Below, one piece after another: positions 1 through 6,878 of a DNA stretch of 64,000 nt. A program made the translations under genes and the position numbers. The DNA is from a virus. Under the pieces are notes generated by a model that ran no database searches, was not told the DNA's origin, and was given only the letters and a program-made list of their open reading frames with translations. The stretch's first letter is position 1, and each line of letters begins with the position of its first letter. The stretch lies in IMG/VR virus record IMGVR_UViG_3300028569_000018, positions 38,469 through 102,468 of that record; one strand, 5' to 3'.

Positions 1-622
1 GTATATCAAACTAATTCAACAAAATTGGGTAGTACCGGGCACCGTTAAGGAATTAGGTATATCGCCAAAAATCAATCACAATACATCATGTACCGTTATT
101 ATAGATGATAAAGATGCCGTAGTAAATTACATATGGGACAATAAAGATTTATTCACCGCAGTCGCATTTATATCTGACTACGGTGATAAGGACTATAATC
201 AAGCACCATTTACTAGTGTATTAGATTTAGATACAATCGTCGCGGAGTATGGTCATGGAGCACTATTCGCATCAGGTCTTATTGTAGACGGCTTACATTA
301 TTTCGACCAGAATTTATGGTTAGCGTGCGATTCAGTTTTAGATAAAACTATCACATTGACGGGTACGAGAGAGCAAGTTCTTCTTAAGAAATATTGGGTA
401 GATAGAGCTAAGAAGTTCGCTAAGAATTATTTCAAGAATGATTTAAAGCGTGCAATATATTGTTTAAAGGATGTCCACTTATATCATAAGTGGGTATCAA
501 TTAATAGACAGTTCCGGGAAGTTAATTTCGAGAAGATTTTAATTGCTCCGACATTTAAAAACATAAGTGATTACGCCGCAATGAGCTGTGCGGGCGGTAG
601 TTGCGAAATAACAAGTATTTAG
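1..622 (+). CDS. nrdJ: Class II (B12-dependent) ribonucleotide reductase, C-terminal part
   Basis: The reading frame is open from the window edge, so the start lies upstream; about 206 residues are visible. Class II reductases make deoxynucleotides from ribonucleotides using adenosylcobalamin. The visible part carries a segment like the conserved VAFxxx..YxQAPF region and ends in MSCAGGSCEITSI, a C-terminal Cys pair like the redox tail of monomeric class II enzymes (compare DCEGGACPIK in the Lactobacillus enzyme). The next gene is a thioredoxin that could re-reduce these cysteines. Class I NrdA is less likely given the tail. The active-site half is outside the window. Confidence 0.72.
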   Translation, partial: YIKLIQQNWVVPGTVKELGISPKINHNTSCTVIIDDKDAVVNYIWDNKDLFTAVAFISDYGDKDYNQAPFTSVLDLDTIVAEYGHGALFASGLIVDGLHYFDQNLWLACDSVLDKTITLTGTREQVLLKKYWVDRAKKFAKNYFKNDLKRAIYCLKDVHLYHKWVSINRQFREVNFEKILIAPTFKNISDYAAMSCAGGSCEITSI

Positions 623-624
623 TT

Positions 625-879
625 ATGAAAAAGGTAATATTGTTCACAGCAACTTGGTGTAAAAACTGCGAACCAGTGAAAGCCATATTAGAAGGACTTA
701 AGTCCGAAATGGATATTGAAAAGATTGACATTGATGAAAATGCTCAATTGGTTCAACGATTTAATATTCGTTCGGTACCGACGGTCGTGTATCTAAATTC
801 ACACGAGGTTGAAACCCAACGTATATTAGGACTTCAACCGAAACAAACATATTTGTCGGCATGGTCCGAAACTAAGTAA
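625..879 (+). CDS. Thioredoxin/glutaredoxin-like redox protein
   Basis: Small 84-residue thioredoxin-fold protein. The active site WCKNC is at residues 11-15 and the cis-proline loop (SVPT) at about residues 50-53, both where a thioredoxin should have them. It starts 2 bases after the reductase stop; an in-frame ATG at 601 lies inside the reductase gene, so 625 is preferred. Its position suggests it is the electron donor for the upstream ribonucleotide reductase. The protein is shorter than cellular thioredoxins (about 105 residues), as is common for phage versions. Confidence 0.85.
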   Translation: MKKVILFTATWCKNCEPVKAILEGLKSEMDIEKIDIDENAQLVQRFNIRSVPTVVYLNSHEVETQRILGLQPKQTYLSAWSETK

Positions 880-881
880 TC

Positions 882-1100
882 ATGCCTAAATTAGATTTAC
901 ATGGTGTCAAGTACTTTGATGTAGAAGACACTATATTAGATTGGATTCATTTCCAAGAACTACCGGCTGAAATTATTACAGGAAACAGTTCTAAAATGAA
1001 AAAACATGTACAAAGAGTTTTAGAAGCGAATAATTATTCTTATACTATAGGGGACACAATTAATCAAGGTTATATAAAAGTTACACATTATGGAAGTTAA
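882..1100 (+). CDS. Small Smr-domain protein
   Basis: 72-residue protein consisting of one minimal Smr domain. LDLHG is at residues 4-8 and a GNSSKMK loop at residues 34-40 corresponds to the conserved TGxG.s region. Smr domains of MutS2 and stand-alone proteins bind or nick nucleic acid. Here it lies between thioredoxin and dUTPase in an overlapping run (11 bases overlap with dut). Its phage role is unknown; nuclease activity is inferred from the family only. Confidence 0.7.
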   Translation: MPKLDLHGVKYFDVEDTILDWIHFQELPAEIITGNSSKMKKHVQRVLEANNYSYTIGDTINQGYIKVTHYGS

Positions 1101-1506
1101 AGTAAAAAAATTAAACAAATCATCCATTATCCCATCATACGCTAAACAAGGTGATGCCGGATTAGATTTAGTAGCGATATCAAAAGTTCAACATGAAAAT
1201 CTGGTAGAATATGGTACTGGGCTAGCAATTGAAATACCTGAAGGGTATGTAGGGTTGATATTCCCGAGAAGTAGCATAAAGAATTATGATTTAAGCTTAA
1301 CAAACTGCGTTGGAGTAGTAGACAGTGGTTATAGGGGAGAAATAAAGGCCTTCTTTAGAACTCACGGAGATACTGCTCATTATAATGTAATGGAAAAAAT
1401 AGCTCAAATTGTTATAGTACCGTATCCACAGATTAAATTGGTCGAAGTAGCTGAACTATCAGAATCTGAACGCGGCGTAGGCGGTTACGGTAGTTCTGGA
1501 AAATAG
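1090..1506 (+). CDS. dut: dUTP diphosphatase (dUTPase)
   Basis: Hydrolyses dUTP to dUMP and PPi, keeping uracil out of phage DNA and feeding thymidylate synthase. All trimeric dUTPase motifs are readable: motif 1 GDAGLDL (residues 21-27), motif 2 PRSS (59-62), motif 3 GVVDSGYRGE (75-84) with the catalytic Asp, and the glycine-rich motif 5 RGVGGYGSSGK at the very end (128-138). Length 138 is normal. The start overlaps the Smr gene. Its substrate pathway links to the thymidylate synthase gene at 26.4 kb. Confidence 0.95.
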   Translation: MEVKVKKLNKSSIIPSYAKQGDAGLDLVAISKVQHENLVEYGTGLAIEIPEGYVGLIFPRSSIKNYDLSLTNCVGVVDSGYRGEIKAFFRTHGDTAHYNVMEKIAQIVIVPYPQIKLVEVAELSESERGVGGYGSSGK

Positions 1507-1507
1507 T

Positions 1508-1518
1508 AATATTTATTA
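1508..1518 (+). promoter_or_regulatory. Putative promoter, ATATTTAT type
   Basis: TAATATTTATT lies 13 bases before ATG 1531, right after the dut stop. The same AT-rich box without an obvious -35 precedes several homing endonuclease genes in this window. Assignment is by repetition only. Confidence 0.4.
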
Positions 1519-1530
1519 CTAAAGAATAAT

Positions 1531-2856
1531 ATGCAAATTGATATCGAAGAAATATTACAGGAATGGGGCTATCGTTGTAGACGTGGATACCCGGTATATG
1601 GTGACAGCCAAGATATGGTTATTCTACGTGAGGTATTAGCCGAAATGAATGTAGATGGTGCATTGGGTGATATCAATACTATTATACCAACACTAATATC
1701 AGAAGCGCCGTCAGCTATCACATTATATCCAAAAAGTTTAGTATCGAAGTTGACTGCTGCGGGTAAATTAGAAAAATTTACCGAATTCGTTAATAGTATA
1801 CCGGGCGGAGATGCTCCGGCAAAGGTATCAGACGGTATTACTAGAATATGTGCCAATAAATCATATGAAGACGTACTTGTTAAGTTATTTAAGGCCGGTA
1901 AATCATTAAAAGACTTGGTAAAAGTTAATCCGAGCGAAGGCGTTCCTGGGTTGTTATTCAATGTACGACCATCAGGTACTGGACCGGGTGAAGTACTTAT
2001 ATCATGGGTAATTGAGAATGCGGCCTTCCAAGGTGGCACTGTATCATATGATATAGATTATGCCGGGGAACATTGGGAAGTAAAATCATTAGTTAAAGCT
2101 TCAGGAGGAAACGGTGCGGAACCGATAGACCCTGCCAATTATGGTAAGATAAGCGGCCAAGCCGGTAAAAAACTTACACAACAACTTCAAGGATTTTTTG
2201 AGCATATAATTGACCCGTATTATGACAATAAGTTACGGGACGGTATAATGGCACTTTCTGAGGACGCTACCGTTAAACATAAATTAGATGCGTTATTGAT
2301 TGCACTAGAAAGTATGCCAAGAACTTCAGCTGATGGTAGTAGATTATTATCGAGTTCAATCGGAGAAATGACATCGGTATTATTTAACAAATTTTACGTA
2401 GGGTTAAATGCTATGCACAAGTCGTTACCAGCATCAGTAAGAAATACTGCTAAGGCATCGAGAATAGCTGTGAAATCTAGCACGACCGACGCACAATTCT
2501 GGATAGACCCGAAAGATGCTGATGATATCACTAAAAATGCTGGAAAGGATAAAGAGGTAGCAATTAAGGTCGGTACTGAAATCACCGACGAGAATAAAGA
2601 AGCGAAAATTTGGTTATCACATTTAATGAATAACCAATTCGTAAGAAACCCAGAATCATTTATTACACAATTACGTGAAATACGTGATGGGTTTGCAGTC
2701 GGAAAGGCTGGTTTGATTTACATTACTAAAGGTAAGTTTAATCTAAGTAATTCCATGGAGGATTTCTTCACTTCCGGAATCACACGTGGTACATATCGAT
2801 TTAGCTTGAAAAATCAAAACAGATACGCAGGATATACATACGCTCAAGAACAATAA
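1531..2856 (+). CDS. Large phage protein with possible PD-(D/E)XK nuclease core
   Basis: 441 residues, not recognised by name. The middle holds a pattern like the PD-(D/E)XK nuclease fold: GPGE at residues 151-154, then Asp174/176 and EVK at residues 183-185 (helix, D, E-x-K order). Around it are a helical N-terminus and a long C-terminal part rich in charged helices. No signal peptide or membrane segment is evident. It has its own AT-rich promoter box and stands apart from the dut operon. A nuclease is a hypothesis; a structural or connector protein cannot be excluded. Confidence 0.45.
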   Translation: MQIDIEEILQEWGYRCRRGYPVYGDSQDMVILREVLAEMNVDGALGDINTIIPTLISEAPSAITLYPKSLVSKLTAAGKLEKFTEFVNSIPGGDAPAKVSDGITRICANKSYEDVLVKLFKAGKSLKDLVKVNPSEGVPGLLFNVRPSGTGPGEVLISWVIENAAFQGGTVSYDIDYAGEHWEVKSLVKASGGNGAEPIDPANYGKISGQAGKKLTQQLQGFFEHIIDPYYDNKLRDGIMALSEDATVKHKLDALLIALESMPRTSADGSRLLSSSIGEMTSVLFNKFYVGLNAMHKSLPASVRNTAKASRIAVKSSTTDAQFWIDPKDADDITKNAGKDKEVAIKVGTEITDENKEAKIWLSHLMNNQFVRNPESFITQLREIRDGFAVGKAGLIYITKGKFNLSNSMEDFFTSGITRGTYRFSLKNQNRYAGYTYAQEQ

Positions 2857-2858
2857 TC

Positions 2859-2888
2859 TTGGTAAGTATCATCTAATTACTTATATTA
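2859..2888 (+). promoter_or_regulatory. Promoter, TTGGTA-N17-TATATT
   Basis: TTGGTA at 2859-2864, 17-base spacer, TATATT at 2882-2887, then 7 bases to ATG 2895. Matches the recurrent promoter of this window; predicts an almost leaderless transcript for the QueD-like gene. Confidence 0.7.
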
Positions 2889-2894
2889 ATCATT

Positions 2895-3371
2895 ATGGGA
2901 CGTTACATTTCTACAAAAATATTCGACAATTATTCAGTATCATTACGCCAATGGAAAGCTCAACACTCGCATTGTCAGCTCAAACATGGCTACTCCATTA
3001 AGTTCAAGGTATGGTTTGCATCAGTAGAATCTGATGAGTCGAAACAACTCGATTCCATGGGTTGGATTTTGGATTATGGCGGATTCAAAACAAAACCGAC
3101 AGGTAACGGTCTTAAGGACTGGATGAATTATATGTTCGACCATACGACCTTAATTGAAAAAGATGACCCGTATTTAGATATATTTCAACAAGAAGAACAA
3201 ATGGGCTTATGCCATTTACGCGTTATGGAGAAAATGGGAGCAGAATCATTAGCTAAATTAGTATTTGATAAATTTAATGATGTGTTATCAAAAACAGATG
3301 CCGGCCGCTGCAAGGTGATTAAGGTAGAATGTTTCGAAAATGACTCAAATTCATCAATTTACGAAGAATAA
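2895..3371 (+). CDS. queD: QueD-like 6-carboxy-5,6,7,8-tetrahydropterin synthase
   Basis: T-fold enzyme that would convert dihydroneopterin triphosphate (FolE product) to 6-carboxytetrahydropterin, the second step to 7-deazaguanines. Visible matches: WKAQH (His24), Cys27 as catalytic thiol followed by KHGY (30-33) in place of the usual LHGH, WILDYG (58-62), FDH (81-83) and the terminal VECFENDSNSSIY (144-156) that replaces VxETxxxxxxY. Odd points: the second His of HGH is Tyr33 and the loop before Cys is short; His26 may supply the third zinc ligand. folE, queE and dpdA are in the same window. Confidence 0.75.
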   Translation: MGRYISTKIFDNYSVSLRQWKAQHSHCQLKHGYSIKFKVWFASVESDESKQLDSMGWILDYGGFKTKPTGNGLKDWMNYMFDHTTLIEKDDPYLDIFQQEEQMGLCHLRVMEKMGAESLAKLVFDKFNDVLSKTDAGRCKVIKVECFENDSNSSIYEE

Positions 3372-3372
3372 T

Positions 3373-3385
3373 CATATTTATTAAT
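3373..3385 (+). promoter_or_regulatory. Putative promoter, ATATTTAT type
   Basis: CATATTTATTAAT directly abuts ATG 3386. If it acts as a -10 box the transcript would start at or inside the start codon. Confidence 0.35.
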
Positions 3386-3925
3386 ATGAAACTTTCGAAA
3401 ATTGTAAATGAGATTCTATTAGTTGAACGGGTATTAACTCTAATCACCCCGGACGATAGAAAAAAGTATTTAGATGTTGTATGGGATATTCTGCAGAAAT
3501 CATACGAGAAAATCGGCGGGTTTAAATCAGTACCGAATAAAGAAGCTCTTATACCAGAAACAAATATTTGGAAGCTAGTACGTAAAGGTAATAAAATTGT
3601 CGCTGTCGGACTATATTCTAGTAAAAGTGGTAGAAAGTGTATAGGCTCAGGTACTGACGGGTCGCCTGAAGGTAAAGCTGCACTGTTACAAATGTGGCTA
3701 GATGATACTAAACAAAATAGGTCGTGGGGAGAAGTATCCGGGGCGGCTGAACATATCAAGTTAAAACAGGGCTATAAAGTTATACCGAATAAGTATGCAT
3801 CTCAGATACTTAACAAAGACATATTGTCATTGAATCCAGACGGTGTACATTACACGAGATATATTGGAGGAGCACCGCATGAAAAACTTCTAACGGGACA
3901 CGTGGAGGGATTAAACTTGGAGTAA
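3386..3925 (+). CDS. Hypothetical phage protein
   Basis: 179 residues, not recognised. It opens with MKLSKIVNEILL, followed by an acidic-basic helical region and a mixed alpha/beta part rich in glycine (GSGTDGSPEGK at about residues 86-96). The general look could fit a small transferase such as GNAT, but I see no acetyl-CoA signature. An AT-rich box (ATATTTATTA) abuts the ATG. The following gene was separated from its promoter by a homing endonuclease element. Confidence 0.6.
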   Translation: MKLSKIVNEILLVERVLTLITPDDRKKYLDVVWDILQKSYEKIGGFKSVPNKEALIPETNIWKLVRKGNKIVAVGLYSSKSGRKCIGSGTDGSPEGKAALLQMWLDDTKQNRSWGEVSGAAEHIKLKQGYKVIPNKYASQILNKDILSLNPDGVHYTRYIGGAPHEKLLTGHVEGLNLE

Positions 3926-3945
3926 TCAAATTAATTTCTTATCTT
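3917..3945 (+). promoter_or_regulatory. Promoter now separated from its gene by a homing element
   Basis: TTGGAG 3917-3922, 17-base spacer, TATCTT 3940-3945, then 6 bases and ATG 3952. This is a perfect copy of the window's main promoter, but the ATG it serves now opens only a 4-codon reading frame. The -35 lies inside the end of the upstream gene. Confidence 0.7.
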
Positions 3946-3951
3946 TATAGT

Positions 3952-3966
3952 ATGAGCAAGATTTAA
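3952..3966 (+). pseudogene. Displaced start of the esterase gene (4-codon remnant)
   Basis: ATG AGC AAG ATT TAA reads MSKI-stop. The intact gene after the homing element begins ATG TAC AAG ATT, reading MYKI. The shared ATGNNCAAGATT suggests that the element entered at the gene's 5' end and a new start was supplied on its far side. The match is short, but a similar remnant occurs at the dpdA insertion. Confidence 0.5.
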
Positions 3967-4060
3967 ACCGAAAGGTTCCCGGGACGGTATTAGTTTGGCG
4001 ACTCACATTTGTTCCGGGTTTTCTTTTTATTTAGATATTTATATGTAGCCAAATTAATAC
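3966..4060 (+). promoter_or_regulatory. HEG 5' RNA element, copy 1 (hairpin, terminator-like stem, long-range pairing)
   Basis: P1: AACC-GAAA-GGTT (3966-3977). P2: CCCGGGAC (3978-3985) with GTTCCGGG (4011-4018), followed by a T-rich run. P3: GTATTAGTTTGGC (3987-3999) in the P2 loop can pair with GCCAAATTAATAC (4048-4060), 13 bp with one G-U, ending 2 bases before ATG 4063. P2 and P3 cross, giving a pseudoknot or two alternative folds. Between them lies GATATTTATATGTA (4034-4047), a possible internal promoter. Similar elements are at 10383 and 28741. Confidence 0.75.
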
Positions 4061-4062
4061 AT

Positions 4063-4896
4063 ATGAATTACCAAAGAATCTATAACCAGATAATAGAACG
4101 TGCCCAATCGGAGGTTAGTGAACGAATATTACATAAAAAGAATGGTGGATATTACGAAGGACATCATATTATTCCGAGATGCATGGGCGGGGAGGGCGAA
4201 TCTTGTAGTTGGCTACGTAAGGGGCAACATTATCGACATCCGAACATAGTAGGTCTAACTGCAAGAGAGCATTTTCTATGTCATTGGTTATTAATTAGAA
4301 TATACACTGATAATCATAGTATAGCATATGCATTCAAAAATATGTGCAAAAACTATAACAAGAGTTACACAGATTTTGTTCCTTCAAGTAGAATGTATGC
4401 CGAAGCCCGCGCACATTTAAGTATGTTAGGGCACTCGCATATGACCAAGTTACGTATGTCTACTAGTAGGAAAAATATGTCTACCGAAAATAAGAGTAAA
4501 ATAGCTCTAGCAGTGAGTTTAGCTCAAAAGGGTATTCCAAAAAGTACTGCGGTTTGTTCATACTGTGATGGTGAATTTGCCGTGAATATTATAGGTCGAT
4601 ATCATATGGATAATTGCAAGCACAAACCGGGTAATGAAGGCGTTATTCGTCATCATTCACCAGAACATCAAAATAATTTATTCGGACCAAAACCGATTGT
4701 TACCTGTCCACATTGTGCCAAGACCGGTGGCGCGAATAATATGTTTCGATATCATTTTGATAAATGTCGAAATAAGCCCGGTAATGAATTATTAACACAT
4801 AAATTAAAACGTATTGAATGTCCACATTGTTTAACATCTATAGGAGTTAATCGTGTATGGAATCATTTTGATAATTGTAAACAAAATAAAAAATAA
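4063..4896 (+). CDS. HNH homing endonuclease with zinc-finger tail (HEG1)
   Basis: Free-standing homing endonuclease, 277 residues from ATG 4063 (MNYQRIY); an earlier in-frame start at 4009 lies inside the RNA element. The HNH motif EGHHIIPRCMGG is near residue 30, followed by NIVGLTAREHFLCH, typical of this phage HNH family. The C-terminal half is an array of three CxxC...HxxxC fingers (CSYC, CPHC, CPHC units ending in HMDNC, HFDKC, HFDNC), two followed by KPGNE linkers. The N-terminus is shared with the HEGs at 10482 and 28840; the finger arrays differ, which fits modular target recognition. The ORF ends 4 bases before the esterase start. Confidence 0.88.
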   Translation: MNYQRIYNQIIERAQSEVSERILHKKNGGYYEGHHIIPRCMGGEGESCSWLRKGQHYRHPNIVGLTAREHFLCHWLLIRIYTDNHSIAYAFKNMCKNYNKSYTDFVPSSRMYAEARAHLSMLGHSHMTKLRMSTSRKNMSTENKSKIALAVSLAQKGIPKSTAVCSYCDGEFAVNIIGRYHMDNCKHKPGNEGVIRHHSPEHQNNLFGPKPIVTCPHCAKTGGANNMFRYHFDKCRNKPGNELLTHKLKRIECPHCLTSIGVNRVWNHFDNCKQNKK

Positions 4897-4900
4897 TAAG

Positions 4901-5491
4901 ATGTACAAGATTGTATATATACATGGGTTTGGGTCGTCGGGTGAATCTGAAAAGGCCCAATTATTACGTAAAGCATTTCCAAATGATAACGTGATATCTC
5001 CTAGTTTTTCAGCAAACCCATTAGTAGCCGTTAGTCAATTACACAAAATTCTATCATCCGGTCCAGTCCCTACTATAGTAATAGGTACATCATTAGGTGG
5101 TTTCTATGCCACATATTTAGCCGTTAGATACGATGTTCCGGCATTTATTATTAACCCTTCATTAGAGCCGCATATTACATTACAATCATACATAGGAAAG
5201 CATAAACGTTACGGTAATAGTACAGACACGGATTATGATTTTCAAGCACCATATATAGACGAGCTTAAAAAGTTGTTTGATAAAATGCATGCATCTGATA
5301 AAGCCGGTAGTAATTTACATTTTTATCTATCTACCGATGATGATGTATTAACATACGAAAAGCTAGATACACTGTTTCCAAATAGACAGCACGTAAAAAC
5401 CTTTAATAATTCCGGGCATAGGTTTTCCAAATTCTCAGAAATATTTCCGGATATTCAGAAAGCGTTAGATAAATTCCCAAAAAAGAAATAA
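4901..5491 (+). CDS. YqiA-like alpha/beta-hydrolase (esterase)
   Basis: 196-residue alpha/beta hydrolase of the YqiA/UPF0227 type. It opens YKIVYIHGFGSS (oxyanion region), has the nucleophile elbow GTSLGG at residues 62-67 (Ser64), an Asp-rich turn STDDD, and a late His in NSGHRF. Such enzymes cleave esters or act on acyl groups; the phage substrate is unknown. ATG 4901 is preferred because the upstream extension is the HEG in another frame. The gene's original promoter appears to be at 3917-3945, on the other side of HEG1. Confidence 0.75.
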   Translation: MYKIVYIHGFGSSGESEKAQLLRKAFPNDNVISPSFSANPLVAVSQLHKILSSGPVPTIVIGTSLGGFYATYLAVRYDVPAFIINPSLEPHITLQSYIGKHKRYGNSTDTDYDFQAPYIDELKKLFDKMHASDKAGSNLHFYLSTDDDVLTYEKLDTLFPNRQHVKTFNNSGHRFSKFSEIFPDIQKALDKFPKKK

Positions 5492-5492
5492 T

Positions 5493-5521
5493 TTGGTAAG
5501 GTAATTAATATTCCTTATATT
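5493..5521 (+). promoter_or_regulatory. Promoter, TTGGTA-N17-TATATT
   Basis: TTGGTA 5493-5498, 17-base spacer, TATATT 5516-5521, followed by a 30-base leader containing AAATAAATAAG before ATG 5552. Confidence 0.65.
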
Positions 5522-5551
5522 TAGATATTGTTAATTTCAAATAAATAAGTT

Positions 5552-5794
5552 ATGAAAACTGTAAAAAAGGGTACTGAATACAAACGCGTATCAGACACCG
5601 AAGCCTACCATCTGGTAGAATTTAAGGGTTGGAACTTTGCTAGTAAAGAAGAATGGAAGAAAAATGTTAGAGACGAAGGTAAGGCCGCCCCAGTAACGGC
5701 GCCTGGTCAGGCTCCTGATAGAAATCCTACAACAGACACTCCGGTACCTGTTAAGGAAAAGAAACCGAAAAAGGATAAAAAAGACAAGAAATAG
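5552..5794 (+). CDS. Small basic-tailed hypothetical protein
   Basis: 80 residues. The first half (KGTEYKRVSDTEAYHLVEFKGWNF) looks like a small folded domain. The second half is a Pro/Ala/Thr linker and a Lys-rich tail ending KEKKPKKDKKDKK. Such tails suggest contact with nucleic acid or acidic protein surfaces. It has its own promoter. No family is recognised. Confidence 0.6.
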   Translation: MKTVKKGTEYKRVSDTEAYHLVEFKGWNFASKEEWKKNVRDEGKAAPVTAPGQAPDRNPTTDTPVPVKEKKPKKDKKDKK

Positions 5795-5799
5795 AGTTA

Positions 5800-5910
5800 A
5801 TGACGACAACGACTCGATTCCTAAAAAATTCTGAAACTAATGAAAAAGTTTCTTATATTGATATAGTAAAAAGTCGTGAACTACAAAAAAGACAATGGAA
5901 AACGGCATAA
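5800..5910 (+). CDS. Possible 36-residue small protein
   Basis: ATG 5800 opens 36 codons (MTTTTRFLKNSETNEKVSY...RQWKTA) and stops at 5910, two bases before the ATG at 5913 that fits the UvdE family. The tight junction and charged composition make it plausible. A promoter-like TTTCTTATATTGATA lies inside it, so the stretch may instead be the uvdE leader. Confidence 0.3.
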   Translation: MTTTTRFLKNSETNEKVSYIDIVKSRELQKRQWKTA

Positions 5911-5912
5911 AG

Positions 5913-6821
5913 ATGACACGATTAGGGTATGCTTGCATTAATCTTTCAATACCATGTTCACCGAGCTTGAATATGCGAAAGAATACGTTTTTATCTAAAG
6001 GAAAAGAATATGCCGGCGCTCTTGCACTAAACAACGTTAAGATGCTTAGCAAAATCTTCCAATGGAATGAGGATAATAATATCAGAGTGTATAGAATGTC
6101 ATCTGACATGATTCCATGGATGTCAGAGTATGAGCTCAACGAGCTTCCACAGTTTAACGAAATATCACCAGTACTATCAAGCGCAGGTGCTCTGGCAAGG
6201 AAATATGGGCACAGATTATCATTTCATCCCGGGCCATTCAACCAATTGGCATCTATGAAAAGTAATGTCGTAACTAGAACTATTAAGGAACTTAACCAGC
6301 ACTCAGAGATAATGGACCTTATGGGGTTTCCTGCCAACCATATGACAAAAATTAACATACACGTAGGTAACGCTGCTGAGGGTAAGGCTGACGCAACCAA
6401 TCGATTCTGTGAAAATTTTAAATTACTAAACGATGGTACGAAAAAACGATTAGTGGTGGAGAATGATGACAAATCGGGCCTATATACTATGCAAGAATTA
6501 TACGAGCTCGTTCACAAGAAAATAGGCGTACCACTAACTTTCGATTACCTCCACCACTATTGTAACCCGGGCACATTAACAGAAAAAGAAGCGCTAACGT
6601 TAGCCGTATCAACCTGGGGAGAAGTTACTCCATGTGCACATTACTCATCATCAAAAAAGCTCTGCGAAGATAACACTGCTAAATTACTTTCTCACGCTGA
6701 TTACGTTTACAATGTAATAGATACATACGGTTTTGACCTTGATATTGTCATCGAAGCTAAAGCTAAGGATTTAGCTACATTGTCATACGTTAAAAAACAT
6801 TCTAGTGTTCTTCTTAATTAA
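5913..6821 (+). CDS. uvdE: UV damage endonuclease UvdE
   Basis: TIM-barrel endonuclease that nicks DNA 5' of UV photoproducts. The family start (K/T)RLGYACIN is MTRLGYACINLSIP at ATG 5913; an in-frame ATG at 5895 adds six residues. Conserved metal-site segments are readable: RMSSDMIPW, LSFHPG, KINIHVG, VVENDD, FDYLHH, and a C-terminal DIVIEAKAKD. Length of about 302 is normal. The phage also encodes a DenV-type glycosylase at 9925, giving two independent routes for pyrimidine-dimer repair. Confidence 0.9.
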   Translation: MTRLGYACINLSIPCSPSLNMRKNTFLSKGKEYAGALALNNVKMLSKIFQWNEDNNIRVYRMSSDMIPWMSEYELNELPQFNEISPVLSSAGALARKYGHRLSFHPGPFNQLASMKSNVVTRTIKELNQHSEIMDLMGFPANHMTKINIHVGNAAEGKADATNRFCENFKLLNDGTKKRLVVENDDKSGLYTMQELYELVHKKIGVPLTFDYLHHYCNPGTLTEKEALTLAVSTWGEVTPCAHYSSSKKLCEDNTAKLLSHADYVYNVIDTYGFDLDIVIEAKAKDLATLSYVKKHSSVLLN

Positions 6822-6878
6822 GAAATGATTTGGAAGTTAAAATAGAATTACTTAAATTAGAGTTAAAATTAGAAGATT

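Noticed and set aside
1569-2039. Long open frames on the minus strand, for example opposite 1531-2856 and elsewhere
   Set aside because: They lie fully opposite well-supported + strand genes, lack promoters and have no family resemblance. All supported genes are on the + strand.
3966-4060. HEG RNA element as an IscB-type guide RNA (omega RNA)
   Set aside because: The adjacent proteins have only HNH plus zinc fingers and no RuvC-like domain, so an RNA-guided nuclease is not supported.
4853-5491. Esterase start at 4853
   Set aside because: The extension lies inside the end of HEG1 and reads the zinc-finger DNA in another frame; ATG 4901 aligns with the family.
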